Origin: Oceanospirillum maris DSM 6286
GTDB lineage: Bacteria > Pseudomonadota > Gammaproteobacteria > Pseudomonadales > Halomonadaceae
DNA: 64,000 nucleotides
Assembly: GCF_000422865.1 (NCBI RefSeq)
Contig: NZ_KE383937.1
Coordinates: 127,986 to 191,985, forward strand
Reading direction: 5' to 3'
In this document: piece by piece, positions 50,712-60,757 of the stretch
How the letters are laid out: each line of letters opens with the position of its first letter
Numbering within the stretch: position 1 is the stretch's first letter
Made by a program: the position numbers and the translations under genes
Notes under the pieces: generated by a model
Database searches by the model: none
What the model was told of the DNA's origin: nothing
The model's input: only the letters and a program-made list of their open reading frames with translations

Positions 50712-53405
50712 ATGGACAAGCTCTACTACCGCTATTGGGGAAAGGCCAATAGTAAAGAAACATCAGGAGAGTCATTTCATTTGCTCGTGTACCACTGTCT
50801 AGATGTAGCCGCGTGTGGATATATGTACCTGTCAGGGAAAAATATCTGGGTGTATACTTTATCTAAACAATTAGGACTTCCTGCAGAGCAGCTGCGTCGG
50901 ATTTTCACATTTTTTCTTGCTTTGCATGATATCGGTAAATTCTCCCGTAGCTTTCAAGGCATTGTTCAAGGGCTTTCGCAGGATTTAGTGCCCGCCATCA
51001 AAGGGATGCCCTATGATGAGCGCCATGATTCCTTGGGCTATTGGCTCTGGCGTGATGCGGATGCATTTAAAGCACTGTTTTCAGAAGAATTGGATCTAGA
51101 TAGCAGAAAACTACGACGGGCTCAGCAGCTCAGTGTGTTATTTGAAATTGTTACCGGGCATCACGGGCAGCCGCCGAAAAACAGCCCGGTGTATCTGTCA
51201 AATTATTTTACTGAAGACGATATCGAGGCTTGCTGTCAGTTTGCGCAGGATCTGTTTACCCTTTGGCTGACAAGTGAAGATCGTCAGTGGCTGGCAGATA
51301 AAGAGAATGCTGAGCGTATTAAGCAGGCTTCATGGAGTTTAGCCGGATTGGCGGTTTTAGCTGACTGGTCTGGTTCGGATCAGGTATATTTTGCTTATCT
51401 TGCTAAAGCAATGCCGCTGGAAAAATATTGGGCTGAATATGCTTTAAAGAAGGCAGAAAAAGCCTGTCATGCTAACCCATTATTCACCTCGAAAATTAAC
51501 CGATACGACACGATCCTGCAGCTTTTTCCTTTTATTATTCAACCAACGCCTTTGCAGCATTATACAATGAGCGTTCCCTTAGCCGATGGCCCTCAGCTTT
51601 TTTTGTTGGAGGATGTGACCGGTGCCGGTAAAACAGAAGCTGCTATGGTTTTGGTGCATCGCCTGCTGGATAAAGGTCATAGCAATGGGCTTTATGTTGG
51701 ATTGCCAACCATGGCAACAGCTAATGCCATGTACGAGCGTTTGGCATCCTGTTATCAGTCTTTGTTTTCGGGTGAATCATTAGCTTCTTTAGTGCTTTCT
51801 CATGGTGCTCGGCATTTGTCAGAAGCCTTTACGGAGTCTGTCCAAGTCGAGAAGCAGCAGTCGGATACAAATTATCAGCAGGATGAGCTCAGTGCGTCTG
51901 CGTACTGTAATGCTTGGCTTGCGGACAGTAAAAAGAAAGCGCTGCTGGCTGATGTCGGTGTAGGTACGATTGATCAGGCTTTGTTATCGGTTTTGCCTGC
52001 CCGTCACCAGTCTTTACGTCTTCTGGGCTTGATGGGCAAAGTGCTTCTGGTCGATGAAGTACATGCCTATGATTCTTATATGCAGGTGCTATTGGCAAAC
52101 CTGCTGCAAATGCATGCGCGGCAGGGCGGCAGTGTTATTTTATTATCGGCAACATTACCGCAATCGATGAAAGAGAAACTGGTAGCTGCTTATGCTGCGG
52201 GGCGTGAATTAGCCGCGCCAGATTTAAGCAGTAGCGCATATCCTTTAGCCACACAATACCCCGCTGTTACAGCTGTTCAGCAGCCTCTTGCCACGCGCCC
52301 ACAGGTCGCTCGTACCGTCCAAGTGAGTCATCTTTCTGAATACGAAGAAGTGAATCGTCTTATTACCGATGCGGTAGCACAGGGACAAACCGTTTGCTGG
52401 GTTCGAAACACCGTTGATAATGTTAAACAAAGTTATGCCAAATTATGTGAGCAGATGCCGGAGCATGCCGAGCGTATTCATCTGTTCCACAGCCGTTTTG
52501 CCATGTGTGATCGCCAGAGTATTGAACAGAATGTACTGCACTGGTTCGGTAAAAAATCCGATGCCGATATGCGTAAAGGCCGTGTATTAGTGGCTTCTCA
52601 GGTTGTCGAGCAATCACTCGATTTAGATTTTGACCTGATGATTACTGATTTAGCGCCAGTGGATCTTCTGGTGCAGCGGGCCGGTCGTCTACACCGTCAT
52701 CTGAGAGATGTGGCAGGTAACCCCCTGCCGGATGAAGAAACCGATCAGCGTGATAAACCGGTACTTTATCTATTTTCACCCCGGCCGGATGATAAAGCAG
52801 ACAGCGATTGGCTGGATGATGAGCGTTTTCGTGGTTCTGCCGCGGTGTATCAGGATCTTGGACTGCTGTGGCGTTCAGTAAAAGTCTTAGTGGATAAGGG
52901 GCAATACCGGATGCCGGAAGATGCCCGTTATCTGATTGATAGTGTTTATTCCGATGAATGTATGCTGCCAACCCCGGAGAAAGTCGAGGAAGCGTCTTAT
53001 GCGGCAGATGGGAAAAGGCGGGCAGAGGCCAGTATGGCAAACTTTAACCAATTGGATCTGGATGCTGGTTACTCCCGTGACAGTAATTCCGCCGGGTGGT
53101 CAGAGGAGACCCGGATTCCAACACGACTAAGTGACGAAACCTGTAATGTGGTGCTTGTGGTTCGCAGTGCGGATGGTCAATGGCAGCCCTATGCCGGAGA
53201 TGTAAAATTTGGCTGGGATCTGAGTACGGTAAAGATCAGGGAAAAACTCTGGCAGGAAGTGGAGAAGTTGATTCCTGCGGAGATCGGGAAAGAACTGGAT
53301 CAATTTCAGGAGCATACTCCGGCCCTGCGTTGGGTAAAACTATGCCCGCTGGAAGGTGGCTTAGCCGGTTGCTACAGTAAGGAATCGGGTTGGTTGGGAG
53401 TATGA
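50712..53405 (+). CDS. cas3: CRISPR-associated helicase-nuclease Cas3 (type I-E)
   Basis: 897 residues. HD nuclease domain in the first 250 residues, with HD of LALHDIGKFSRSFQ near 72, then a superfamily 2 helicase: Walker A TGAGKTEAA near 306, DEVHAYD near 447, LSATLP near 478, VEQSLDLDFD and QRAGRLHRH near 655, plus a C-terminal domain. It nicks and degrades DNA bound by Cascade. AAGGA at 50701 fits the ATG at 50712; the ATG at 50706 is too close. First gene of the locus, 370 bp before cse1. Confidence 0.95.
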   Translation: MDKLYYRYWGKANSKETSGESFHLLVYHCLDVAACGYMYLSGKNIWVYTLSKQLGLPAEQLRRIFTFFLALHDIGKFSRSFQGIVQGLSQDLVPAIKGMPYDERHDSLGYWLWRDADAFKALFSEELDLDSRKLRRAQQLSVLFEIVTGHHGQPPKNSPVYLSNYFTEDDIEACCQFAQDLFTLWLTSEDRQWLADKENAERIKQASWSLAGLAVLADWSGSDQVYFAYLAKAMPLEKYWAEYALKKAEKACHANPLFTSKINRYDTILQLFPFIIQPTPLQHYTMSVPLADGPQLFLLEDVTGAGKTEAAMVLVHRLLDKGHSNGLYVGLPTMATANAMYERLASCYQSLFSGESLASLVLSHGARHLSEAFTESVQVEKQQSDTNYQQDELSASAYCNAWLADSKKKALLADVGVGTIDQALLSVLPARHQSLRLLGLMGKVLLVDEVHAYDSYMQVLLANLLQMHARQGGSVILLSATLPQSMKEKLVAAYAAGRELAAPDLSSSAYPLATQYPAVTAVQQPLATRPQVARTVQVSHLSEYEEVNRLITDAVAQGQTVCWVRNTVDNVKQSYAKLCEQMPEHAERIHLFHSRFAMCDRQSIEQNVLHWFGKKSDADMRKGRVLVASQVVEQSLDLDFDLMITDLAPVDLLVQRAGRLHRHLRDVAGNPLPDEETDQRDKPVLYLFSPRPDDKADSDWLDDERFRGSAAVYQDLGLLWRSVKVLVDKGQYRMPEDARYLIDSVYSDECMLPTPEKVEEASYAADGKRRAEASMANFNQLDLDAGYSRDSNSAGWSEETRIPTRLSDETCNVVLVVRSADGQWQPYAGDVKFGWDLSTVKIREKLWQEVEKLIPAEIGKELDQFQEHTPALRWVKLCPLEGGLAGCYSKESGWLGV

Positions 53406-53424
53406 TCGCCGCAGAATTTTAAAG

Positions 53425-53442
53425 TCCCCGCTTGCGCGGGGA
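53425..53442 (+). terminator. GC-rich hairpin after cas3, resembling a CRISPR repeat core
   Basis: TCCCCGC and GCGGGGA pair perfectly around TTGC, followed by ACGC. It lies 20 bases after the cas3 stop. The shape and sequence recall the I-E repeat stem (CCCCGT/ACGGGG here), but the loop and flanks differ and there is no partner repeat. Best read as a terminator without a T-run. Confidence 0.45.
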
Positions 53443-53600
53443 ACGCATAACAGCGATTTGCTGCGTACAGGTTCATCTTCAAGTCTATGAAGAACGCCTC
53501 GGAGAATAAAGCAGAGTATGCCGTGAGTCAAAAAAAATAGATTTGCTTCGTACCTTATATTTTGTATTATAGCTTTCATCAAGGTTAATGAGGGGGTTGT

Positions 53601-53759
53601 ATGCACGTTCTGTTTTTGCTGTCGGTTTTTCTTCGCGAGAGTCGTTTGTTTGTCCGTGAGCTTGACGGATTGGAGGCTTCGACAAAAATGCTGATTGCAT
53701 TTGTGTTCTTTGTAGCGGGGGTTTGGAGTGTTCCGGGAATCATCGGTTTGATAGTTTGA
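53601..53759 (+). CDS. Possible small hydrophobic protein between cas3 and cse1
   Basis: 52 residues, MHVLFLLSVFLRES at the start and MLIAFVFFVAGVWSVPGIIG near the end, so two hydrophobic stretches separated by a charged turn (RELDGLEAST). The ATG is preceded by a strong AGGGGG 4 bases away, and it ends 16 bases before cse1. No family is recognised. Codon choice and conservation cannot be judged, so this may be a chance frame. Confidence 0.4.
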   Translation: MHVLFLLSVFLRESRLFVRELDGLEASTKMLIAFVFFVAGVWSVPGIIGLIV

Positions 53760-53775
53760 GTAAAAGAGGGATTTT

Positions 53776-55398
53776 ATGAATTTATTAAGTGAGGCTTGGA
53801 TTCCGGCGGTACGCCGGGATGGGCAGGTATGCCGGATAGCGGTCTGGCAGATTGCAGAAACAGAAAACCCGGTTGTGGAATTGCAGGCCCCCCGGCCGGA
53901 TTTTCAGGGCGGGTTGTATCAGTTTCTGATCGGTCTGTTGCAGGCCTGTTATGCGCCAAAAGATGCTGGAGCATGGGAAGATCTTTATCTTCAGCCACCA
54001 GCGACAGACACGCTAAAAAGCAGCTTTCAGAAAGCAGGCCACGCGTTTGAGCTTTTCTCGGATGTCGGCAAGCCTGCTTTTTTGCAGGATCTTCTGCTGA
54101 ACGAGGGAGAGCAGAAGCCTCTTGCTGCACTACTGATAGAAGCCCCCGGTGGCAAAACTCTGAAAGACAATCTGGATTTCTTTGTTAAAGGCGGTCAGGT
54201 TGAGCAGGTGTGTGGCTGCTGTACTGCACAGGCGCTTTTTACGCTACAAACTAATGCTCCTTCAGGTGGCGTTGGTCACCGTGTAGGTTTACGTGGCGGC
54301 GGCCCGTTAACCACTTTGCTGCAGCCGAGCCATGATGATGCCACGCTCTGGCAAAAGCTTTGGCTTAATGTGCTGTATACCGAAAACAAAAAAGACCTGA
54401 TTGCTGAACAACTTGACGCGTCTGTCTTTCCTTGGCTGGCCGAAACACGCTATTCCGACAAAACTGGGCAATCTACACTTCCTGAAGATACGCATCCTTT
54501 GCAGATGTACTGGGGGATGCCGCGCCGTATTCGCTTGGAAAAAGCAGACCACAAAGGCGTATGTGACCTGTGTGGTGATACCTCAGATCAGCTTTACAGC
54601 CATTACCGGACCAAAAATTACGGCATCAATTATGACGGCCCCTGGTTGCATTCGTTAACGCCCTATCGCCACGACCCTAAGCACGTCAAGCCTCCCTTGT
54701 CGCTGAAAGGGCAAAAAGGTGGATTAAGTTACCGCAACTGGCTTGGTTTATTGTTCCGTGATGATAACGGCGATCAAGCCGCAGAAATCGTTAAGCAATT
54801 TTTTGCTGAGAAATTTGTTGTGGCCGGAGCTGAGAAAAATAACGGAGAAGGTGCCAAAGAGCTGCGCTTATGGTGCTTTGGCTTCGATATGGACAATATG
54901 AAAGCCCGCTGCTGGTATGACCACCAGATGCCGGTGTTCAGTATTCCGCCGGAGCAAGCCGAAAAACTGCAAAGCCTGACCCGTGAACTATTGTCGGGTG
55001 CGAAGGACACGGCCAGCCTGTTACGCCAAGCGGTAAAAGAAGCCTGGTTCCGCCGACCTAAAGACCATAGTGGCGATATGAGTTTTGTTGATGCCGATTT
55101 CTGGTCAAAGTCCGAGGCCGGTTTTTATCAGGTGCTACGTTCGGCTGTATCTCATCTGGAGCAAAGCGGTGTAGATGAGGCGTGCTACAAGCGCTGGTAC
55201 AACATCCTTCTGCAAACCTGCGAAACCGTATTTGATGAATACGCTTTGGGCACAACCGTTGAAGATCTCGATCTTAAAAGGGTGGTTTTGGCCCGCAGCG
55301 CGTTAATGAAAAAGTTCTACTCTCCCAAGCTTAAAACCTTACATGCCCTTAGGGAAAAAGCAGGCTTAAACGACAAAAAGGAAAAGGCCCATGACTGA
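53776..55398 (+). CDS. cas8e: Cascade large subunit Cse1 (Cas8e)
   Basis: 540 residues. It starts MNLLSEAWIPAVRRDG, the family hallmark, with a downstream FQGGLYQFLIGLLQACYAPKD, the loop GGGPLTTLLQ and a zinc-ribbon-like CDLCG. It recognises the PAM and recruits Cas3. GGGA lies before the ATG. The gene overlaps cse2 by eight bases. Confidence 0.95.
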   Translation: MNLLSEAWIPAVRRDGQVCRIAVWQIAETENPVVELQAPRPDFQGGLYQFLIGLLQACYAPKDAGAWEDLYLQPPATDTLKSSFQKAGHAFELFSDVGKPAFLQDLLLNEGEQKPLAALLIEAPGGKTLKDNLDFFVKGGQVEQVCGCCTAQALFTLQTNAPSGGVGHRVGLRGGGPLTTLLQPSHDDATLWQKLWLNVLYTENKKDLIAEQLDASVFPWLAETRYSDKTGQSTLPEDTHPLQMYWGMPRRIRLEKADHKGVCDLCGDTSDQLYSHYRTKNYGINYDGPWLHSLTPYRHDPKHVKPPLSLKGQKGGLSYRNWLGLLFRDDNGDQAAEIVKQFFAEKFVVAGAEKNNGEGAKELRLWCFGFDMDNMKARCWYDHQMPVFSIPPEQAEKLQSLTRELLSGAKDTASLLRQAVKEAWFRRPKDHSGDMSFVDADFWSKSEAGFYQVLRSAVSHLEQSGVDEACYKRWYNILLQTCETVFDEYALGTTVEDLDLKRVVLARSALMKKFYSPKLKTLHALREKAGLNDKKEKAHD

Positions 55399-55969
55399 GC
55401 AGAAGCAAAGCCGCTTCCGGCTGCATGATGCAGACCCGAAAAAATTGGAACGCTGGTGGCAGGCGCTGAATGGTGATGAGATCACAGAGCAACAATATCA
55501 TGTGCAGAGCGGTGGTTTGGCAGCACGGGCGCGGCTGCGCCGGGCAGAACTGCCGGATGATGTCTTGCTGACAGAAGCATTCGCTTTGTTTCTTCGACAA
55601 GTACCGGATCGTTGGAAAAGTGATGAACACCTGTATGTCAGCGCCATGGTCGCGGCGCTGTTCAGTCACATTAAAAGCCAGGAAAGCAGCAAACACTTCA
55701 TCACTCAGCTAGCAACCGGTGAAAAGAAAGATGATAGCGCCCGGATGAGTGAACTGCGCTTTAAGCAATTGCTGAAGAGCCGTACCCCGGAAGAATTTTT
55801 TCACCGAATGCTGCAGGCAATTCATTTGCTGAAAGGTAAAGTTCACCTGTTGTCACTGGTTGATGGCGTGCTGCGTTGGTATGACGAATACCTCTATGGC
55901 CCGGACAACAACCCGATGAATCGTTTAAGTGTCCGCTGGGCGCAAAATTATTACAAAGAATCCAAATAA
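55391..55969 (+). CDS. cse2: Cascade small subunit Cse2 (Cas11)
   Basis: 192 residues, all-alpha. Motifs LERWWQALNGD, ARARLRRAELPDDVLLTEAF and SELRFKQLLKSRTPEEFFHRM are typical of Cse2. Two copies stabilise the target strand in Cascade. Overlaps the end of cse1 and ends 19 bases before the cas7 start. Confidence 0.94.
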   Translation: MTEQKQSRFRLHDADPKKLERWWQALNGDEITEQQYHVQSGGLAARARLRRAELPDDVLLTEAFALFLRQVPDRWKSDEHLYVSAMVAALFSHIKSQESSKHFITQLATGEKKDDSARMSELRFKQLLKSRTPEEFFHRMLQAIHLLKGKVHLLSLVDGVLRWYDEYLYGPDNNPMNRLSVRWAQNYYKESK

Positions 55970-55988
55970 CTGTAAAGGAGTACATGAG

Positions 55989-57056
55989 ATGAAACGTTTT
56001 ATTCAGATCCACCTGCTGACCTCTTACCCACCGGCTAACCTGAACCGTGATGATCTGGGCCGTCCGAAAACCGCCAAAATGGGTGGTGTTGACCGCCTGC
56101 GTGTCTCATCCCAGAGCTTGAAGCGTCACTGGCGTACTTCTGATCTTTTTCAGGAAGCCATGTCCGGCCATATTGGCACCCGTACTAAACGTTTGGGCGA
56201 GCAGGTGTATGACAAGCTTGTTAAAGCGGGTATCAAAGAGAAAGATGCCTTTAAATGGGCGAAAGAGATTGCGGGTCAGTTTGGTAAAAGCAAAACCGAT
56301 AAAAGTAATCCGCTGAAAGAGCTGGAAATCGAACAGCTGGTGCATATTGGCCAGGAAGAGCAGGCGGCCATTGATGAATTGGTTGCAAAACTGATTGAAG
56401 AACAGCGGGCCCCGGAAAAAGAAGAGCTGGACTTGCTTCGCCACCAGATCAGCGCGGTAGATATCGCGCTGTTTGGCCGTATGTTGGCTTCCAAACCGGC
56501 TTATAACGTTGATGCGGCCTGTCAGGTTGCCCACGCACTCAGTGTGCACCCAGTTGTGATTGAAGATGATTATTTCACCGCAGTGGACGACCTGAATGAC
56601 GGTCAGGAAGACTCCGGTTCTTCTCATATCGGTGAAACCGGCTTTGCAGCGGGCCTTTTCTATTCTTATATTTGCATCAACCGTCAGCAGTTGGTGGAAA
56701 ACCTGAATGGGGACGCAGCACTAGCGGATAAAGCCATTGCTTCGTTAGTTGAGTGCGCTATTAAAGTATCGCCTTCCGGTAAGCAGAACAGCTTTGCCCA
56801 TCAAAGCTATGCCAGCTATGTACTGGCAGAAACTGGCGACCAGCAGCCGCGTTCATTGTCAGGAGCTTTTCTGAAGCCTATTGATACCCGTGGCCGTAGC
56901 GAAGATGACTATCTGCAGAAAGCTGTAGCCGCGATTCGTGACCAGTATGAAGGTTTTGACCAGGTTTATGGAGCTTGCGCTGACCAGCGCCAAGAGCTTT
57001 GTGTGCCGGAACGTAAAGGTAATCTGCAAGAACTGCTGGCCTTTATCGCGGAGTAG
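55989..57056 (+). CDS. cas7e: Cascade backbone subunit Cas7e (Cse4/CasC)
   Basis: 355 residues, RRM-fold RAMP. It starts MKRFIQIHLLTSYPPANLNRD, followed by GRPKTAKMGGVDRLRVSSQSLKRHWR, both diagnostic for Cas7e. Six copies coat the crRNA. An AAGGAG at 55974-55979 supports the ATG at 55989; the frame extends 20 codons upstream but that overlaps cse2 and has no ribosome site. Stop is four bases before cas5. Confidence 0.96.
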   Translation: MKRFIQIHLLTSYPPANLNRDDLGRPKTAKMGGVDRLRVSSQSLKRHWRTSDLFQEAMSGHIGTRTKRLGEQVYDKLVKAGIKEKDAFKWAKEIAGQFGKSKTDKSNPLKELEIEQLVHIGQEEQAAIDELVAKLIEEQRAPEKEELDLLRHQISAVDIALFGRMLASKPAYNVDAACQVAHALSVHPVVIEDDYFTAVDDLNDGQEDSGSSHIGETGFAAGLFYSYICINRQQLVENLNGDAALADKAIASLVECAIKVSPSGKQNSFAHQSYASYVLAETGDQQPRSLSGAFLKPIDTRGRSEDDYLQKAVAAIRDQYEGFDQVYGACADQRQELCVPERKGNLQELLAFIAE

Positions 57057-57060
57057 CCTT

Positions 57061-57831
57061 ATGGATTATCTGCTGTTTCGTTTATATGGGCCTATGGCCA
57101 GTTGGGGGGATATCGCTGTTGGCGAATCCCGCCACAGCTTTAACGCGCCTACCAAAAGCGCCATTATGGGGCTGGTTGCTGCAGCCCTTGGCATTAAACG
57201 TGAAGAAGACGATAAACACCTGGCATTGAACTGCGATTACAGCATGGCGATTGCCGTACCCTGTGAAGGACAGAAAATGAAGGACTATCACACGGTTCAG
57301 GTGCCAGATTCTGTAGGTAAGTTTCGCTACCGGACACGTCGCGATGAGCTTGTTCTGGGAGAAGATCGTCTGGGGACGGTGCTTTCCAGTCGGGAGTATC
57401 ATACCGATGCCTGTGCTTATATTGCGCTACGAGCTGAAAGTGGTGCCGCTTATTCGTTGCAATCCCTTCGGGATGCATTGGCTAAGCCGGTTTATCCGCT
57501 TTATCTGGGACGAAAATCCTGCCCAGTGGCGGCACCGCTGCAGCCTGAGGTTGTCGAGGCGGAAAATTATCAGGCAGCCCTGCAACAATATGCGCCTAAG
57601 GCGATCTCTTTTGTTGGGCGCGGTGAGCATTTTATGCCTCAGCTAGGCTCCGATAAAGCTGCTCATTGGCAGTATTACTGGGAAGGTGATATCTGTGATT
57701 TTGCCGATGAAAGTGACCTGCAGCAGGAGCAAATATTATCCGTTGTTCGCCATGACAAGCTGACGTCCCGAACCCGCTGGCAATTTGCACCGCAGAAGAT
57801 TTATCAGTATCGCGCCACGGAGGGGCAATAA
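57061..57831 (+). CDS. cas5e: Cascade subunit Cas5e (CasD)
   Basis: 256 residues. MDYLLFRLYGPMASWGDIAVGESRHSF is the standard Cas5 opening, with APTKSAIMGLVAAALGI next. It caps the 5' handle of the crRNA. The open frame extends upstream to 56938, but that part lies inside cas7e and out of family length, so the ATG at 57061 is used. The stop abuts the cas6e start. Confidence 0.95.
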   Translation: MDYLLFRLYGPMASWGDIAVGESRHSFNAPTKSAIMGLVAAALGIKREEDDKHLALNCDYSMAIAVPCEGQKMKDYHTVQVPDSVGKFRYRTRRDELVLGEDRLGTVLSSREYHTDACAYIALRAESGAAYSLQSLRDALAKPVYPLYLGRKSCPVAAPLQPEVVEAENYQAALQQYAPKAISFVGRGEHFMPQLGSDKAAHWQYYWEGDICDFADESDLQQEQILSVVRHDKLTSRTRWQFAPQKIYQYRATEGQ

Positions 57832-58725
57832 ATGTTTTTATCCCGCGTAAAATTAAAGCCTGATATTGGGCGTAATAGTCAGCTGGGGCGTTTGTTAACG
57901 GACAGAACCTACGGCACGCATCGCCTGCTGTATGATCTTTTTGATGCACAGGGTATAGACGGGCGGCACTTTCTGTATCGGGAAGAGATTGCAAAAGAGC
58001 AGTTGGGTCATCGCTCCGGTGCTCGTGGCGAGCCACTTTACTATCTGCTCTCTGCTGAAGAGCCCAAGTCAGAAACGGCTCTGTTTTTAGCTGAAAGCAA
58101 GCCGTTTAAACCCGGTTTTCAGCAAGGCCAGCGTTTAGCCTTTAAGGTCAGAGTAAACCCTACTGTATCAAAGCAGGGTAAGCGGCATGACTTGGTGATG
58201 GATGAACAGATATGCTTTTATCAGCAGATCAGCCAATCCTTAGGTTTACCTGTTTTAGCCAATAAGCAGGCGCTTAAGCAGCAGCTGTTGGCTAAACAGG
58301 AAACGTTAGTTGTTTGGCTGCAGGATTATCTGGGTAGTAGTCGGTATTTTGCCTGTTTGCAACAAAACCTTAGAGTTGATGCATTGCTTAAAATTGCATT
58401 GGAGCATGCGGTTAGTAAGCGATTGCAAAGTTGGCTGTGCGATAACCCTTCCCGAGCAGGCTGTTTTTCTATTGCAGAATGCACAATAGAAGATGACATT
58501 TTGGATCGGGAATTCGAGGTGCCTATTTTTGAGTATTATGGCTATCAGGCACATCCGATACCTGAAAAAAACAGAGGCGCTCGCTTCTGTTCTGTTGATC
58601 TGTCCGGTGAGCTAATTGTTAATGCTCCAGAACAGTTCAGTAGCTTGTTACAGAAAGGTATTGGCTCTGCCAAAGGCTTTGGTTGCGGGCTTATGCTGGT
58701 TAAACCCGTCAGTCAGTTTTTCTGA
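57832..58725 (+). CDS. cas6e: CRISPR RNA endonuclease Cas6e (CasE), enlarged
   Basis: 297 residues, against about 200 for the E. coli protein. Motifs present: DRTYGTHRLLYDLF (candidate Tyr/His active residues), LFLAESKPFKPGFQQGQRLAFKVRVNP, and the Gly-rich loop QKGIGSAKGFGCGLM at the end. The extra length lies between the two ferredoxin-like halves (about residues 120-195) and looks helical. It cuts pre-crRNA at the base of the repeat stem. Confidence 0.94.
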   Translation: MFLSRVKLKPDIGRNSQLGRLLTDRTYGTHRLLYDLFDAQGIDGRHFLYREEIAKEQLGHRSGARGEPLYYLLSAEEPKSETALFLAESKPFKPGFQQGQRLAFKVRVNPTVSKQGKRHDLVMDEQICFYQQISQSLGLPVLANKQALKQQLLAKQETLVVWLQDYLGSSRYFACLQQNLRVDALLKIALEHAVSKRLQSWLCDNPSRAGCFSIAECTIEDDILDREFEVPIFEYYGYQAHPIPEKNRGARFCSVDLSGELIVNAPEQFSSLLQKGIGSAKGFGCGLMLVKPVSQFF

Positions 58726-58761
58726 CAGGCTGAAGCAGAAATAAGAAGCAGGGAGGCTTTT

Positions 58762-59972
<1,211 letters not shown>

Positions 59973-60067
59973 ATAGGGTGCTCTTTAATAGTTTAATTTT
60001 TGTTAATCTTGTTGGTAGATTTTTTATAGGATAAAAAAACCTTTAAAAACAATCATATCCAGTAAGA
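59973..60067 (+). promoter_or_regulatory. Leader of the I-E CRISPR array
   Basis: 95 bases, A/T-rich (long T and A runs such as ATTTTTTATAGGATAAAAAAA), between cas2 and the first repeat. Position and composition fit the leader, and the repeats nearest to it are perfect while those at the far end decay, which fixes the polarity. Confidence 0.85.
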
Positions 60068-60585
60068 GTGTTCCCCGTACCCACGGGGATGAACCGGTAC
60101 AACTGTAGAGGTTCTCGCAGAGGCTAGTGTGTTCCCCGTACCCACGGGGATGAACCGATGAACTCCGTACAGATTCGCGCCTTCTCGCAGTGTTCCCCGT
60201 ACCCACGGGGATGAACCGGGGAATGCAGCCCCAGTATGCAAATAGGCCGTGTGTTCCCCGTACCCACGGGGATGAACCGGGAATTTATGCTCAAATTGGG
60301 GTTATATTAAAGTGTTCCCCGTACCCACGGGGATGAACCGGCTCACTTCAAACCCGGATACAGCTATAAAGGGTGTTCCCCGTACCCACGGGGATGAACC
60401 GGCGTTGATTGTATCCGGTACTTTTAATCCGGAGTGTTCCCCGTACCCACGGGGATGAACCGTTCAGACGCGTCAGCAGGTTTATACCCCATCGCGTGCT
60501 CCCCGTACCCACGGGGATGAACCGTGCTGATCAGTTAATTTTTGACGCGCGTGCGGGTATTCCCCGTACCCACGGGGATGAGTCG
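60068..60585 (+). CRISPR. Type I-E CRISPR array, nine repeats and eight spacers
   Basis: 29-base repeats start at 60068, 60129, 60190, 60251, 60312, 60373, 60434, 60496 and 60557. The core is TTCCCCGTACCCACGGGGAT and the repeat ends in GAACCG; CCCCGT and ACGGGG form the Cas6e stem. Spacers are 32 bases (one of 33). Repeats 1-7 are identical, repeat 8 has one T-to-C change at position 4, and repeat 9 has altered ends. Spacer targets cannot be judged here. Confidence 0.98.
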
Positions 60586-60617
60586 TGACTGTGTTAGGAT
60601 AACGATATTGAAATGCA

Positions 60618-60646
60618 GTGTTCTCCATACGGTGGGATGATCTCTG
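60618..60646 (+). repeat. Decayed terminal CRISPR repeat
   Basis: GTGTTCTCCATACGGTGGGA, exactly 61 bases after the ninth repeat start, retains the repeat outline with several changes and a deletion. It marks the old end of the array. Confidence 0.75.
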
Positions 60647-60757
60647 GTAAGGCTTGACGGGTCTTCGTTCTATAACAGATTGCTGCCTGTTTAAGTCTTA
60701 TTATCACTGCGCTTTTGTAGAAAAAGGTTTTTTGTATTAAGGGGTTTAAGAGATTTT

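Noticed and set aside
52642..53040. 132-residue minus-strand frame inside cas3
   Set aside because: Lies fully inside a strongly supported helicase gene and has no recognisable domain.
53425..53442. Solitary CRISPR repeat after cas3
   Set aside because: Only the stem is similar; the flanking repeat bases are absent and it has no partner, so a hairpin terminator is the simpler reading.
53485..53700. 71-residue minus-strand frame between cas3 and cse1
   Set aside because: No good ribosome site and no family; the plus-strand 52-residue frame has better start signals, though neither is certain.
56106..56627. 173-residue minus-strand frame inside cas7e
   Set aside because: Shadow of the conserved cas7e coding sequence; composition reflects the opposite strand.
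60024..60241. Two minus-strand frames across the CRISPR array with HPRGYGEH-type repeats
   Set aside because: They are translations of the CRISPR repeat itself, a common annotation error.
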